A stretch of DNA of 64,000 nt from NCBI GenBank assembly GCA_037447605.1, contig CM074820.1, positions 1,294,331 to 1,358,330 of the forward strand, in the 5' to 3' direction. The stretch comes from Zygnema circumcarinatum (taxonomy: Eukaryota > Streptophyta > Zygnematophyceae > Zygnematales > Zygnemataceae). The notes beneath the pieces are model-generated. The model worked only from the letters and a program-made list of their open reading frames with translations, was not told the DNA's origin and made no database searches. Position numbers and translations under genes: made by a program. Below are positions 51,313 to 64,000 of the stretch, piece by piece (the stretch's first letter is position 1; each line of letters starts with the position of its first letter).

Positions 51313-53956
51313 ATGGCGATAGGCGGGAAGGCTGTGCTTGTGCTGGTCGTTATTTTGAGCTGTGTGTTCTTGCAGGCTGAAGTGGTGGAGGCGAAGAAGC
51401 CGCCGCCACCGCCGTCGCCGTCCCCACCGCCCCCTTCTCCCCCGCCTCCTCCTATACAGTACACGACATATCTAGAGGTTTTGGACACCTTGGATCTGTT
51501 CACGACGTTTAATACCTCCAGGAAGTGGTTGAAGAAGACCTGTTTAGACGTGGCGTTTAGTTACTTAAACTTAACGACACTCTTACTTCCGACCAACAGG
51601 GCGTGGAACACCTACACGAACCAAGTTAATGGCAAGAAGCTGAAGGAAGCCCTCGCAACTGGAGATAAGGACCTCATTTTGTTCAACCTTCTCCTTCACC
51701 ACATGCTTCCTATTTACAGGTCGTATCAGGATCTCACGGTACTGATCATCCTTTTCCATTCTTTGAATCCTTTGCAACTTATGGGGAGTCTGTTAATTAA
51801 AGGGGCATTTAAACATATAGCTTTGTGCTCATGTCAGGCCTTCCAGGCGCGCCTACCGCGCAAGCATCAGCTCTATTCATAAGACCTTAGTCCACCAAAA
51901 GTCATTCGTCTTTGCCCACGTTTAGCGACTGCAATGCTAGACACCCTTTTCTTCATTGGGCTCCTTACCGCAGCACTCATCTGCTTTTAGTATCCTGTTG
52001 CATATATTATGTTTGTATGCCACGGCCTTGCCTTTGTGCGTCCTTTGGAAGGAGACCATTATGCATCCTGGCACCTCTGCTTAGACATCTTTTTCATTTT
52101 CATCCTTTATTGACCGGTTTTTTCCGCTATTCTTTCACACCCTCGGTAGAGTCAATGGAGTCTCACTAAATTTCTCCAATGTATGTGCTTTCGCTGATGC
52201 AGGGAGTCAGCAATTTGACTCCTCTTCCTACACTTTTGGGCCCAGTTCTTTACTCATACACTAAGGCCGGTGGGAACTATGTGTTCGTAAACTACTCAAA
52301 CCCGTTGTTGAATGCGTCAGTTAATCTTCCCGACGTTTTGACGACCGGATTTTTGTCAATTCAAGGAGTTTCATCCTTACTCATCCCGTTGGAGTTCGAG
52401 GCTTTACTCACTCCTCGCCCTGGACTCGTACCATGCCCAACCCAGATTCCCCCCCCTCCGATCCCCCCTCCTTCTCCTCCCCCTCCTTCTCCCCCACCAC
52501 CACCTGTTCAAGTCTCTGAATATGTAGCCATTAAGCAGGCCTTGCAGTCATTCCAGCTGAACAAAACCGAGGAATACCTCAACTTGACTTGCCTCGATGT
52601 GGGCTTAGCATACACGAATGGTACGGTTCTCCTTGCGCCGGATGACGCCGCGTGGCACAACGTTTCCAAGCAGACCCGAGGTCCGGAGCTCGTGAAACTG
52701 CTGCAAGGAGACGATGCCGATTTGGTGATCTTCAACTTGCTGCTCTACCATATTATGGTCGAGTACAGGAACTACCAGGACTTCACGGTTAGTACAACAT
52801 CTGGCCCCTTCCTTTCTCTGCTGATCCTCTCCACTGTACTTGCGATGTAAGATATGGGGAATTCTCCTCTGCTGAAAGGACATCGCAGCGGTGCAGCATT
52901 TGCTTTGCAGCATCAACCTCCTTTCTGTTCAGATTCTGAATGTATAGGAAGTTTCTGGTTCAGTGAGCTTGAGCTGGCTGGAGATGATGGTTGAAGCCAT
53001 ACCTGAATCAAAGAATTCGGGAGCGGTTATTTTTGGTTAAGAGTCTTGGTCTCTTTGGAAACTGTGACGCTGCTTCCATAGCTTCATCCGTAGTCTCTTC
53101 ACGTGCTCTTGCATGTGCGACAGTTACATGCTTTCCATTTTCTCTAAGGAGAATTTGGGATGGTACATGGTGGCCATAGGAATCGCAGTTTCTTAACTGA
53201 TCATATTGCTGCTCTTGACTTTTCATGGCGCTGGCGATGTCCTTGGAGTCCTTTACTTACAAGTCCGCCAATCGTGCTGTATTATACTGTGCAGGAGACG
53301 ACTGTCGGGACTCAACTACAAACCTTCTTAGGGCTCCCACTCACTTTCGCAACCTTCACACAGCAAAACTTTTTTTACACGGATTATTCGGAGAAACAGG
53401 AGAATGCCACGATTACTGGAGTCGATCTATTAGCCGACTATGTAGTTGCCATCGAGGCAATTGATAAGGTGCTGATCCCGCTTGACATGAAGTCTCTTGT
53501 AGTTCCCAGACCGGGCTATGTTCCCTGCCCTGCTTATGCCTCATTCTCCCCACCACCCCCACCGCCATCACCGCCGCCTCCCTCACCACCAAACGGAACC
53601 GCCGTCGCACGGAGCAGGTCAACAATGGAGTTTGTTCAGCACGAGTCAGGTCTGTATTCATGTCCATGGTGCCAACTTTCTGTAGATATATCTCTTTCAC
53701 CTGTTCAGTTTCTTAGCCATATTTTCTATCGTGCTGTGCATTACTGGGCGACCATCAGGCATGTCAGTCTCATTTCACTCTGTGTGCTGAATGTCACTTC
53801 ATCCAGGGCTGCTGGTTTCTAAAGCTGATCTTGCTTCTGCTGTGGTTTTTTGCAGCCCCTGCGATTGGCCGACTGTCGTGGAACGCTGTCATTGGAGTGG
53901 GCTCGCTAGCAGTGGTTGCTGTAGCAGTGGCTCTCGCACTCATGCAGAGACAGTAG
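51313..53956 (+). CDS. Membrane-anchored fasciclin (FAS1) protein with proline-rich rods
   Basis: Cell-surface or wall adhesion-type protein. Exons 51313-51738, 52203-52787, 53295-53649, 53856-53956 give 488 aa in phase. Signal peptide at about 1-27, then PPPPSPSPPPPSPPPPP, FAS1 domain 1 (about 50-220), a second PPSPPPPSPPPPP rod (about 224-243), FAS1 domain 2 (about 246-420), a third short rod (about 422-436), and one hydrophobic helix near residues 464-484 ending in LMQRQ. The two FAS1 units are clearly duplicated: each has TCLDVAF/TCLDVGL, LLLPTNRAW/LLAPDDAAW and ILFNLLLHH/VIFNLLLYH, and each is split by an intron at the same place (SYQDLT / NYQDFT). Several N-glycosylation sites and Ser-Pro rods suggest heavy glycosylation. 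Exon 3 was extended to 53649 because only that end keeps the hydrophobic C-terminus in frame. Confidence 0.88.
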
Positions 53957-55407
53957 TGCACTCCTGCTCCGAGTTTGAGTCAACGTGATGTTGGCTGTTA
54001 GAGGAGGCCCTTTGCCAATTACTGCTATTTATTGCAAGCGTGGGTGAACATCGCAGATAGGTGGTCAGTCTATTTTTAAAGTACTAAAAGGACAATAAGT
54101 TCACCTTCCTGCCAAGCTTTTCGGCGTCCCTTGTAGGGGACCCTCATAGCCATGCTTTTGTTAAGACCATGGAAAGGTGTGGCTGGATCCAGTTTTGATA
54201 CGAGTTTTAAGGGTGTGAAGTAGGATTCACATCTCAAAACACCCCTTTGCAAATTTGAAGTGTATTTATTTCATGGAATGGTACGACCTCAGGATCTAGT
54301 ATGCCAGTAATGTGATGATATTTGAACGCGTTGCTGAACTGATTGTGCATAACCAGAAGCTCTTAGCATTGATTGTCAATGCTGGGGAGGCTTCACTTCT
54401 CTGGAGTCTGCCCTGGACGTCTGGCTGTCGTTGAAATTTGCCTAAAAGTGAAGAGTCCGTTGGCCATAGCTTCACTTGAAGCACTGTGAGCAGATGCCTG
54501 GAGTGGGGTTTGCTTGGAGAAAAAGGTCGGAATTTTCTCGATATCAATGCAATGTTGAATGGCAGTTTCTCCTGTTGCGGCAGAGTTCAGTGTCGACATG
54601 CTCACAGTATTACCTGCTGCTGATGGTAACTCACAATCACTGCATCCCGGCAGTCGATGACTGCCATCTGAAGGCTGGATAAAAGAAACTGGAGGTATCC
54701 ATTGTAAGTTGTTAAGCGGGCGTAAATCTCGCTCCCGTGAGGCCTCTTCTCGCTGCTGCTGCTGCCTCGATTCCTACGGAATTCGGCATTCGGTTTGCCG
54801 GTTGCAAACCGGCCTCGCGGCTTGCAGTGCGTCCGAAAATGAATGCAGCACGCCTGTGACGTCATCGTCACACAATGACATCACTACAACCCGGCCGCTA
54901 TGCTGCCCTGCCCTTAAAAATACCGGGCATCTCCCAATGGTGGACTGCCACGTGTAAACTTTGTCCGCGTGGCGAACCGCTATTGGATGCTGAAGGCTAA
55001 AAAAAGAAAGGAAAACTTGTATATGAAGGCATCTGCATGCCAACTGGCCAGGAGATGTGGGAGGGAGGTGGCTGGGACTGGGACTGGGCCTGGGACTGGG
55101 AGGGAAGCCATGGGCCATGGCGCATGGCAGGAATAAGGAGGAGGGCTGTGACTGCCAGAACTCGCATGGAGGGAGGCTGCAGTTGGTTTAGGGAGGAGTC
55201 CGGCCGTTCAGGGGGAAGCAGGGCAGGGCAGGGTTTGGTGGAGCTCTTTAGGGAGGAGGTCGTTGGAAGTTTTGGAGGGTTGTCCTGCAGGATTTGATTC
55301 TCTAAAGCTTGGCTTTTAGGGTTTTCTGGTTGGATTAGAAGAACTAAAATTTAGAAGAAGCAAAAAGTACCACTTTGAGGAGTTTTCTGCACGGAAGGGG
55401 CAGCAGG
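53957..55407. other. Intergenic between FAS1 and ABCD genes
   Basis: No gene recognised. Contains the FAS1 3' flank, a palindromic CCAAT/G-box module at 54932 and a TATA-like TTGTATATGAA at about 55017. A G/T-poor GGGACTGGGA-type tandem runs at about 55065-55105. Confidence 0.4.
54932..54986. promoter_or_regulatory. Palindromic CCAAT/G-box module upstream of ABCD
   Basis: CCCAATGGTGGACTGCCACG is mirrored by CGCGTGGCGAACCGCTATTGG. A TATA-like sequence lies about 30 bp downstream, so this may be the core-proximal promoter of the ABCD gene (start at 55408). Confidence 0.6.
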
Positions 55408-58400
55408 ATGGAGCTCAAGCGGCAGAGGGTGGTGGCTCTGGTGGCGATTTGTGGAGGCGCCTTGTGTTTTGGACAGATGAGGTTAAGGCTGAGACGGATA
55501 CAGAAAGAGCAGATGTTTCTTTGCGAAGTGGTTACACGGGATGGAAGTTCTGTAGGGACAGGTGATTCAGAAGAAAAGAAAAAGTCAAAGGTTTGTATTC
55601 TTGATTCTCTGTTGGAAAGCCGATGTTTGTTTTAGGGTTCTTTCAATGGGAACTGAATGGTCAAATTTCTACGTCGGAAACTAAGTCGCAATCCATACTG
55701 AGTTAGTACCCCTTTCCATTACAAATTAGGCACCCTGCTCGTTGGGAAGACGTTTTTCTCTTTTAAGTGTACTTTGAAATTTCTAGCAACGGAAAGTATT
55801 CGAGTGTGAGCATTCAGATGCCAGCTCAGATACGGGGTGCCTGCAACTTTTTTAAACTAAATAGAATGGCGCTTGTTGTAGTCGATAATATGCTGACTTG
55901 GATTGTTTTTAGCTCTTCCCTCCGTAGTCTTGAAATCTGCGAGAACTCGGGAGGCCTTGAACGACATGTTATGGATTGTTGGAAGCAGGTTGGAGTGGAC
56001 CGATTGTTTGCAAAACGACTAGCGGAAATTATACGAATTTGTGTCCCATCACTGTTTTCTAGAGAGACACTGTACATAACTATTCAATCCGGACTTCTTA
56101 TATCCAGAACACTTCTTACAGGTAACAGAAACTGACCTTTTAAAAAAATATATATCTTCGCTTACTTGAAGTTTAATCTACCAAGGACGCGCTTTTTGTG
56201 AAAGTCATAAACGGGTTTAACGACGCATATTTAGAAAGTACTGTTTCTTTTAAAGGCTCGGTGATTGTGATTTTTAAGTCAACTAACCAATTTAGGCAAT
56301 CCCATGGGCATCTTCTTAGTTGTGTTATTTTCGTGAGACTCCGAAGGTTGTAAGGCAGACTGTTTGTCGACAAGCGAGGCTGTATGTCTCAAACGGTGTT
56401 GAATCGTTTTCGGAGGTGGTAATTGCAAACCGCGAGTCTGACAATATGGCATTTGATTGATGGCAGTGTAGGGCTAGTAAAACCTCCTGTGCACAATCAC
56501 TTTTTGAGTCTTGGATATGGAAAGGTATGAAGAAAATGAACTAGACTCAAGATTTGAGGACTCCTGCCTGTGCTTGCAGACCGAATTGCTGCTTTGGAGG
56601 GTGTGGCTGGCCAATCAGTCGTTTCAAAGGTCAGTTTATTCCATAAACGCTGTTGCACTAAGATAGCAATCTTGTGTGAGCATGTGTAGAAAATAAACAA
56701 CCGTATTTTCACATTTTTAAATGCCCTTTCTGTTGCATCCATGAGATGTCTGTATGCTCTGTCACCACCACGTGGCTCTCTTCGATTGGAAACTGCTATG
56801 TAGAGCCTTTCCATGTAATCCCTTTTGGCAATCTGTTTCAAGGGGGGCTCTGTCTCCCCCTCTTGACCTCTCCTGCACTCCCTACAGACTTTCTAGTAGG
56901 CCAATGTACAATCTAAGGAGTTTATCCTTAAGTAGGTTTCTTGGTCAGACAGTGATTTGTCTAGCATTGTCAAAAGTGGGTCAATCTGACGAGGGATCTT
57001 GAACATGGTGGAGGGATCAGGACTGGCCGGTATTTGCAGACATGCTATGGAGTTTTGCTGCAACAGCTGTTCCAGCCGCTTTTGTCAACAGCGGCCTCAA
57101 GTACATGCAAGTGAGTAAGCATGTCTCAAAGCAGTGAATTCGTCTCTCCTTTAAAGCTATTTACACATATATTCTACTTCTGCTTTTCTAAAAACAAATT
57201 CAGAGTGTTGAAAAATGATTTGGATAGAGGAAGTTTGAGTTCAACTTTCTAGACCTAATAGGGGATGTCAGACTTAAAAGTTGTTCGTAAGTTTGAGGCC
57301 AGAACGAGTACCCCGGTGACATAGCGATCCTAGTGCGGCGGAGTACTTACTTCAGTAGTTCGTAACATTTCGTTAAGTCTGACAACCCCTAATGTGGATA
57401 CCGACGTTAAGGATTCAAGCATTGAGAATGGGATGTTAGTTATACTTCTTTAGATTCAAGCCTTATGCACGTCATTTCCAGCAGTGAAGGTTCTCTGCCA
57501 CATGATTATTACTATTGAGCGCTTTACCAAACAACTGTTGAATTCCTTTTGGAAGAATTTGAGAATTTATCTGAGAACTTGTGTCATGCAGGTGCTCATT
57601 AGTTTGGCCTTTCGGCAGCGCCTCACAGAATATCTCCATCAACGTTATTTGACTAACCGTGTCTATTATGTGGCATCTACTCTTGGAGGTCTCTCTAATG
57701 CGGATCAAGTGAGGATTCCTCGCTGACACTTTCCTGTAGTCTGCAACCTCACCCTTTACTACCTGCAAAAACTGTTGTTCTTCCACGCACGTGAGGTTTC
57801 TATTCTTAGTGTGTAATTGAACCATAATGATGGCTCAGCGCGGATACTTTTCCAATGCTGAAGTGATCCCCCGTTTGTGAGTGCTTGACATGTTCAGAGG
57901 ATAGCGGAGGATGTGGAACGGTTTGCATCAGCAATTAGCGAGCTGTTCTCGTACACTTTTAAGCCAGTTTTGGACATTGTCCTCTTCACGCGGTCTCTTT
58001 CTAAGAGCATCGGGTTTGTTCAGCCCTTCATTCTATCAGCAACTCCTGTCGTCAAGAGAAATCCACTGTGCTGAAATGCGTGTATCTGAACGTCATTGGA
58101 AAACCAAACAATGGCCGTAGAATCTATTTTTCACAAAGTATGGCCTATGTGTGTATGTCATCCAGAGTTGAAATAGGCGGCGAAGAAGCCATAGAGAACC
58201 TTCAGGAGAAGTGAAAGACCGTCTCCATTTACAGCATTCTGTTTGAAGAAATTGGTACCTTTCACCCGAGGTGTTCCGCAAAACATAGGAGCATTTCTGA
58301 GGCTATTTTTGGTCATAATTGTGCCATGATGTGTACGGTGGTGGGGCCTACAGTTACAAAGGTCAGTTTATGCTTTATGCATATTTCATATTCTGCTCCG

Positions 58401-61400
58401 GTTTACTTCGATCTATTAGCCCTCCTTTGGCACTGATGACGGCACAGGAAGCAGCTCTTTCAGGAAACTTCCGAAATGCTCAACAAAGGTGTGATGCTTT
58501 ACCAATGCAGATAGATCCTTCACATGAATAGTTTATGCACTGACTTCTACCTCGACACAATTTAGCAGTGAGAGTGGGTTTGTTGTTTTCAGGGGTCGGT
58601 CTCGAAATGGCGAATTTGTTGCAGTGACTGTCGAACACATTATGACTTCTTTGGCCAGCACTTCTCTCGCAGAGTATAAGGCTGTACTGAACCTTGTTCC
58701 TTTTTCTGTTGCGGGTTGCAGACTCGTTGCCCATTCTGAAGAAGTGGCGTTCAATGATCCCCCTGGGGGAGACACTGAGCGTCTCATATTGAACGATCAT
58801 CTGTACCGTCTGCTGCGCCATTCACGGCTCTCCTCCTACCAACGTTTCATTCAGCAGGTGGGCAGCTGAGGAGTTGCAATATTGTAGTTTAGCTGCCAAT
58901 CTGGACCTTCCATTCTTCTCATTCGGAGAAACCTAATTATGAGGGTAGCCGAAGGAAAGCTTGTAACGTTTCCACTTTGACAGGCCCACGATAGTAAAGT
59001 TTTTGCTCCCAGATGAAAATGTTGGATAGGTTCAGGATCTTTTCACAAGAATCCACCCCAAAAATCTGCCAAACGCCAGGACATAGGAATGATGGAAACT
59101 TATCTTTGCCCTTATTGCGCACATCAAATGCTGAGATATAGACAGGTTTTGGTGGCTAAATCTCAACAGGAAATGGGTCATTCTGGGGAAGAAGCTCGGG
59201 GGAGTTGGGGGAACATTTTAGTGTCGTGTAACCGGGACCAGGATCAATGTCTCAACGATATTAAGCCAATAGTGCTGCTCATGCGACGATGATGTCGATC
59301 GCTAACCATTTCTTGGACCAAGTTAGCGGATAATGTCAATAGTCTTGAAGTTCCTTTTCGCAGGTCTAAGAAGATGACTGGTTTCTATTGGTGAACAGTA
59401 AATAGTCTTGCTGTGATCGATGTGAATTGCGTATAAGTTTTGAAAAGGTTTATGTATCAACATTTTACCGGCTATTACTGAGTGCAACCTCAACTCGTGT
59501 AGGTGGCCGATGGCTATTTGGTGAAATATGCGGCATCCATCATTGGCTTGTCTGTTTATGCTGCACCAATCTATTTCAGTAAGGTATGTGGACTTCCTTT
59601 GGTTGCAGAGTGCTAGCTGATTTCGAGCATATGGATGAATGGAATCCTTTTCCTTTTCCTTTCTTTTTCCTTTAAATGTTTTCTCAATCGTCTGAGAAGG
59701 AATGATGCGTACAGCATATGATTGTAGCGCATTTGACACCCTCATGTACTTGTTTCTTCTGACTGGACCTGCTCTAACGGGGTTTATGATCTTGGAACAG
59801 TCCAATTCCAAGTCCCTGACAGGGGAATACATTCGTGCGATGCGCCTGATGATGGTAAGCTTCGTTTTGCCACTGTTCTGTTGGAGGTATTCCGGTGTGA
59901 ATGCGTTAAAGGGGTTCACATGCACTGCTTTAAAAATCCCTTGTATTTGTAAAAACGACAGTCTTTGAATCTCGAACTCTGTCCTGGTTCATTGTGTAAT
60001 TGCTAGAAGATAATAAAGCTTGCAGCCTGAAACTCGCTTCTTGGATTTCCAGAGACTTGCTTTGCTTGAAGTACTTGCTTCAAGACTTGGCTATCCGTAC
60101 GTTCTATGGTGGTTTCACTTAGCTTTTAATTGCAGGCAGATGTTGATTAACCTCCCCTCTCTTTGAATGGGCAGAATACGTCATCAGCAGTGGGGCAGTT
60201 GGTTCTTGTTTACAAACGGGTGAACTCACTTGCTGGTGTTACTTCACGAGTCTCAGAGCTCCTCGAGTCGGTAAGTGTTGCAGCTTTTAACACATGAGAT
60301 TAGTATGGAATGGTTCAATGTCGGGCACCTTTTTGTGTAAGAGAGGGCTGTAACATGATGACTTGACTAGATGGGGGTGCTTTCCTCAAGGGAGGAGGAA
60401 AGGGAGGAAGGGAGGAAGGGAGGAAACGAGTAAACTGTTGAGCAGATAGAAAAGATTATTTTCCACAAGTAGCATGGCAATCAACCACTAAACTTTGGAA
60501 TTAGCTCAGAGGCGAACATAGGTTTTTGAAAATACTGAACGAGACATAGACCCCATAATATGCCTTGTAAATTTAATTTGCTTCGCGCACATGTAAATCA
60601 GGCGACATCAAGCTTGTTTGCTACTTCTGATGTTCGTCGGTTTCAAGTCCTGCACATTTTGGTAATGGAATGAAGTGCTGCATTGGTTTCAGGGAAGTTT
60701 GTGAACTTCATATCATGTGTTTTCTTTGGCTTGAAATGTAGTGTAGCTGGGCTTTGGGTTTCCCGAACAAATGGGAACTTCTCTATGTTCAAAATGCAGG
60801 TACGGCAGCTCAGTACAAAGGAGGGCCAGAAGAAGGCGAACATAATGAAGTCAATGCCAATTGATGAGGGCCGTCTAACGAGTGCAACCGAGGATCAGCT
60901 GCCTCCTCCGCCTCCTCCAAAGTACGAATATGCAAACAAGATCAGGTAAAGTATTCAGCTACATCATCAATTGTCTTTCCTGAATGTCTAGTACAAACTG
61001 TATAAATGGAACTTGCTCTTTCAATGGTTGGTTAATGTTTGGAATCCAATTTGTGGGACTACATCCAAAGATAGCCAGTTCTCTGACTTGGAATCCAAGC
61101 AAGTGTCAGCAAAACGTGTCTGCAAACTTTGGTCGGGGGTGGTTTCCACCCGTATGATTAATCCATTCATGAACTTCCGCGCCAAAAGAGCAGAGGGATA
61201 TCAAAATTGTATGCTGTGGAGTGCCTAGCCCCTTAATGGTCTGTTGGTTTATGTGATACTCGCAAAGATACTCATACTTTGTATGTTTATGCTTTGGTCA
61301 GTTCTGAGTTAACTATGATTAATTGCCTATCCTTAAAGAACAGAGCTGAACGTGTATTGCACCGACTTCTTGGCTTATTTCGAATGTGTCTTTTTAGGTT

Positions 61401-63657
61401 TGAGAGAGTAACCATCTCTTCTCCTGATGGCACCGTACTTGTGAGGGAGCTGTCATTTGAAGTGCGAAGAGGCGAATCCGTTATTCTTATGGGCCCCAAT
61501 GGAAGGTATTCTGATTTGATTTCTGCTCTCAATGTTCAACTACAGACACATGGAGAGGCGGTTGTTCTACAGGAGTTCCTGTATAGATCGATGTTAGATG
61601 GCTCGTCCTCTTGCCAAGTAAGGTAAATGTTTACCCGCTTATATGAGGCTGATGTGGATGCAGTGGGAAGTCATCCCTTTTCCGAGTGCTGGCTGAGCTT
61701 TGGCCATTGCAGTGTGGCACCATTTGGAGGCCACCACGTGGGGATATCTTCTATCTTTCACAGGTGAATCCCTTGAAACTGCATGATCACTATGCAACGT
61801 GGGAGGGTTTTCTTGCAAGTTTTACCTTTTGTTGCAAAGGCCCTGAAGAAAGCTCAGCACAATCAGGAATCATAATGCTCACAAAATGCATTTAACATTA
61901 AAAACTGCAAAATATGCGTATTATTGTATCTTCGACATCGTCTGACACATTTGAAAGTTTTCTTTTCGAGGTACTATGCTTCAAGCTTGTTGAGAGTGTG
62001 TTTCCTGTTTGATTTTCGCCTATATGTTTCACCTATATGTAGAGGGATGCTAAGTTGGACATTTGGTGATGCTTGCCAGAAACCCTACGTGGTTCGTGGC
62101 ACTTTGAGAGACCAAGTGCGGTATCCTGCTGTGCCAAAAAGTATAGCGAGAGCAGCTGCTCGCCATTATGGGCGGCAGCCCTTGCGAGCACAGCACGGGG
62201 AAGCGGAAAGAGAAGAAGACAACAGGGTGGCCGCTGCCCTTGAAGCTGCAGAGATTGGATATTTGATGCAGCGTGGAGAGGGGCTGGACCAGCTTCAGGT
62301 AGAGTCTACGTCGCTTTTCTGATAATGGGGCATGAATGTATCAGTTTGACTCTTAGTATGTATGGCTAGCTACGAGCCGTTTGTTTGCATTTTTTTGGAG
62401 AGAAAGGGACAATTAAATTCATATGATGTGTACACCACCTACTCTTTCACAAAGGATTTAACTGGGCCATCGAGAAGCGTGTACCATTGTAAGCGCAAAC
62501 TCAAGCAAGTAATTCATCGAATAGGAGGATACAGAGTTGACAACTGAGCAAAATTAGTGGTATTTTATCCGTAGGTGACTGTGTTTTATGCATCGTCAAC
62601 TAGCAATGTTGAGTACCATCCTCGGAACTTAGTAGACTGTTGCTTTGGGCCAGGTTTAAGTTAAGGTATTTCTTATCTTCTAGTTTGGTGGCTTTGTCGC
62701 TTCAACTATTGTGCTTTTTTTTGAAGTTACAAATTCAGGATCCTTAGTATGTGGGGAATGTGTGCATGAAGTGCAGAATTGGGAGGAGACATTATCTGGA
62801 GGCGAAAGGCAACGGCTGGCAATTGCAAGAGTGCTTTTCCACAGACCAATGTATAGACATTCTGCCGCTGCCCTAGTCTAATCCTCGTCTTAAATATAGA
62901 TGGCGCTGTTTTTCTAGAAGCTCTTGCCTCCCTTCCCTTTCATTGCTGATCTGAGTAATGCAAAGGTCTCCTATGGGAAGTTGATTTTTGCTCGATGTAA
63001 CCAGCTGATGCATGACGAGTAGAATAATGGCATCGAAGCTGTGAAGCGAAGGGAAGGGATGTATACTTGCCTGTTCAACTGTTGCCTCTCTGCAATGGAC
63101 GGTTGAACAAGAGCGTGTGCTGTTGCTGGTTTGTATATGCAGGTTTGCTGTATTGGACGAATGTACGTCGGCTGTGAGTGCTGATGGCGAAGATCATCTT
63201 TATCGGCAGCTGCAGATGGCCAGTATCACAATGCTTTCCATCGCCCACAGACCGGCACTCAAAAAGCGAGTTCTCAAAGCTGCCCTTTGTGCTATCTCTT
63301 TCAGGACAACGTTGATCTGGAAGGTTATGGGTTGCACTTCCATGTTGTTTCACTGTGTGGACAGAATTGCCAGAATGCCAGGCCATTCTTGCATTAGGAT
63401 CAATAACATGAACAGCCGTATTCGAGTTTTTTTCTTCCAGCTTGTTTCATACTTGGCCTGCAATGGTCTTTGACAGGCTATGTATGAGAGAAAATCGTGA
63501 ATTTTGCAGTCTACCGATCGCCTTCTAAATGAGTTCTTCAGGCGACATTTGGAATGGTTGCAGGTATCATCAGTACGTCCTCACGTTCGATGGGAGCCTT
63601 GCAGGAAAGGGCTGGTCGTACAACTCTCTGACAGAGCACCTCGATGAGCAGTTCTAG
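55408..63657 (+). CDS. Half-size ABC transporter, subfamily D (peroxisomal type)
   Basis: Membrane half-transporter, likely importing fatty acyl-CoAs into peroxisomes as a dimer. Exons: 55408-55590, 55989-56121, 56580-56629, 57021-57110, 57592-57708, 57898-58013, 58354-58488, 58722-58857, 59503-59583, 59801-59854, 60175-60270, 60800-60945, 61398-61505, 61664-61763, 62080-62298, 62777-62850, 63143-63265, 63564-63657. Phases close exactly, 684 aa. The TMD carries SRTLLTDRIAALEG, AAFVNSGLKYMQ, and the EAA-like HSEEVAFNDPPGGD. The NBD has Walker A GPNGSGKSS near 478 (split by an intron), signature LSGGERQRLAIAR near 594, Walker B FAVLDE near 614, H-loop SIAHRPAL near 648, and ends YHQYVLTFDGS-LDEQF. 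Land plants use a fused full-length ABCD1; this is a single half. The intron after 63265 would start GCGAGT. The N-terminal basic/hydrophobic segment is the least certain part. Confidence 0.92.
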
Positions 63658-64000
63658 AGGCATTTTTACTCTCACTCCCCTTTTTCCAAAAAGCCGGAGG
63701 CTTGTTGTGCGCTCGGCCTTAAAAGTACTGACTTGTTGGAGGAGCGCAGCAGACTCGCGGTTTAAAACCACAGACGATGCTTGCAGGAGCGGTTTCGTCG
63801 TATGCAAAGTTGATAGAACGGGGGGGGGGGGGAAGGTGTGGTAGAAAAAGGGAGGAAAAAGGGGGAAGGCGAGGGGTGAGAGAGTGAGAGGGGTGGAGGG
63901 TGGCTGGCCCGTAGTCCAATGGCAAGATATTTGTTTCCAGTGGTTAGGGAAGATTTTTCATTGTACAATGATAGGTACTGTCTATTGCTGCTCTGTGTAT
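63658..64000. other. 3' flank of ABCD gene
   Basis: Probable 3' UTR then a G run (about 63821-63832) and a GA/GG-rich tract to about 63900. No gene recognised. Confidence 0.4.

Noticed and set aside
58594-58721. Open sequence upstream of the ABCD exon at 58722 that could extend the exon
   Set aside because: It does not match the family, and the acceptor at 58721 restores phase and the conserved R-x-VAHSEEVAF segment.

Overview
The window is nuclear DNA of a photosynthetic eukaryote of the green lineage, most likely a streptophyte alga or an early land plant. Genes are split by many short GT-AG introns. The products are typical of plastid-bearing plants: a canonical plant phytochrome, the plastid envelope pore OEP21, a plastid Obg GTPase, an EGY2-type thylakoid or envelope protease and a secretory glutaredoxin. 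Proline-serine rods of the kind seen in algal walls also occur. I saw no bacterial, organellar or viral gene set and no convincing tRNA or rRNA gene. All splice sites below were placed by eye using reading phase, family conservation and GT/AG signals; there are no transcript data.

Layout. 0.6-6.6 kb (-): ten-exon phytochrome, about 1126 aa. 6.6-12.3 kb: gene-poor DNA holding a 0.9-kb foldback element. 12.3-12.8 kb (-): OEP21, divergent from a ten-exon ObgC gene (13.5-18.2 kb, +). 18.2-22.2 kb: repeats, including a large inverted duplication. 22.2-25.7 kb (-): eight-exon Raf-like protein kinase with a 28-nt exon. 25.7-30.3 kb: gene-poor, repeat-rich DNA. 30.4-38.7 kb (+): UvrD/PcrA/Srs2-type helicase, 19 exons. 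40.1-45.7 kb (-): EGY2 protease, divergent from a four-exon glutaredoxin (46.1-47.8 kb, +). 48.7-50.2 kb (-): coiled-coil protein of unknown function, divergent from a fasciclin (FAS1) cell-surface protein (51.3-54.0 kb, +). 55.4-63.7 kb (+): half-size peroxisomal-type ABCD transporter, 18 exons, 684 aa.

The genes do not form one pathway. Three plastid genes (OEP21, ObgC, EGY2) lie in or next to divergent pairs. The most unusual recurring signal is non-coding: a roughly 55-bp palindromic module, CCAAT ... CACGTG ... CACGTGGC ... ATTGG, that recurs upstream of EGY2/GRX, the coiled-coil/FAS1 pair and ABCD, and also inside dispersed repeats at 18.5 and 20.8 kb. Other points of interest are two long foldback structures, three inferred GC-AG introns, degenerate telomere-like repeats in an EGY2 intron, and GATAC repeats just upstream of two genes.
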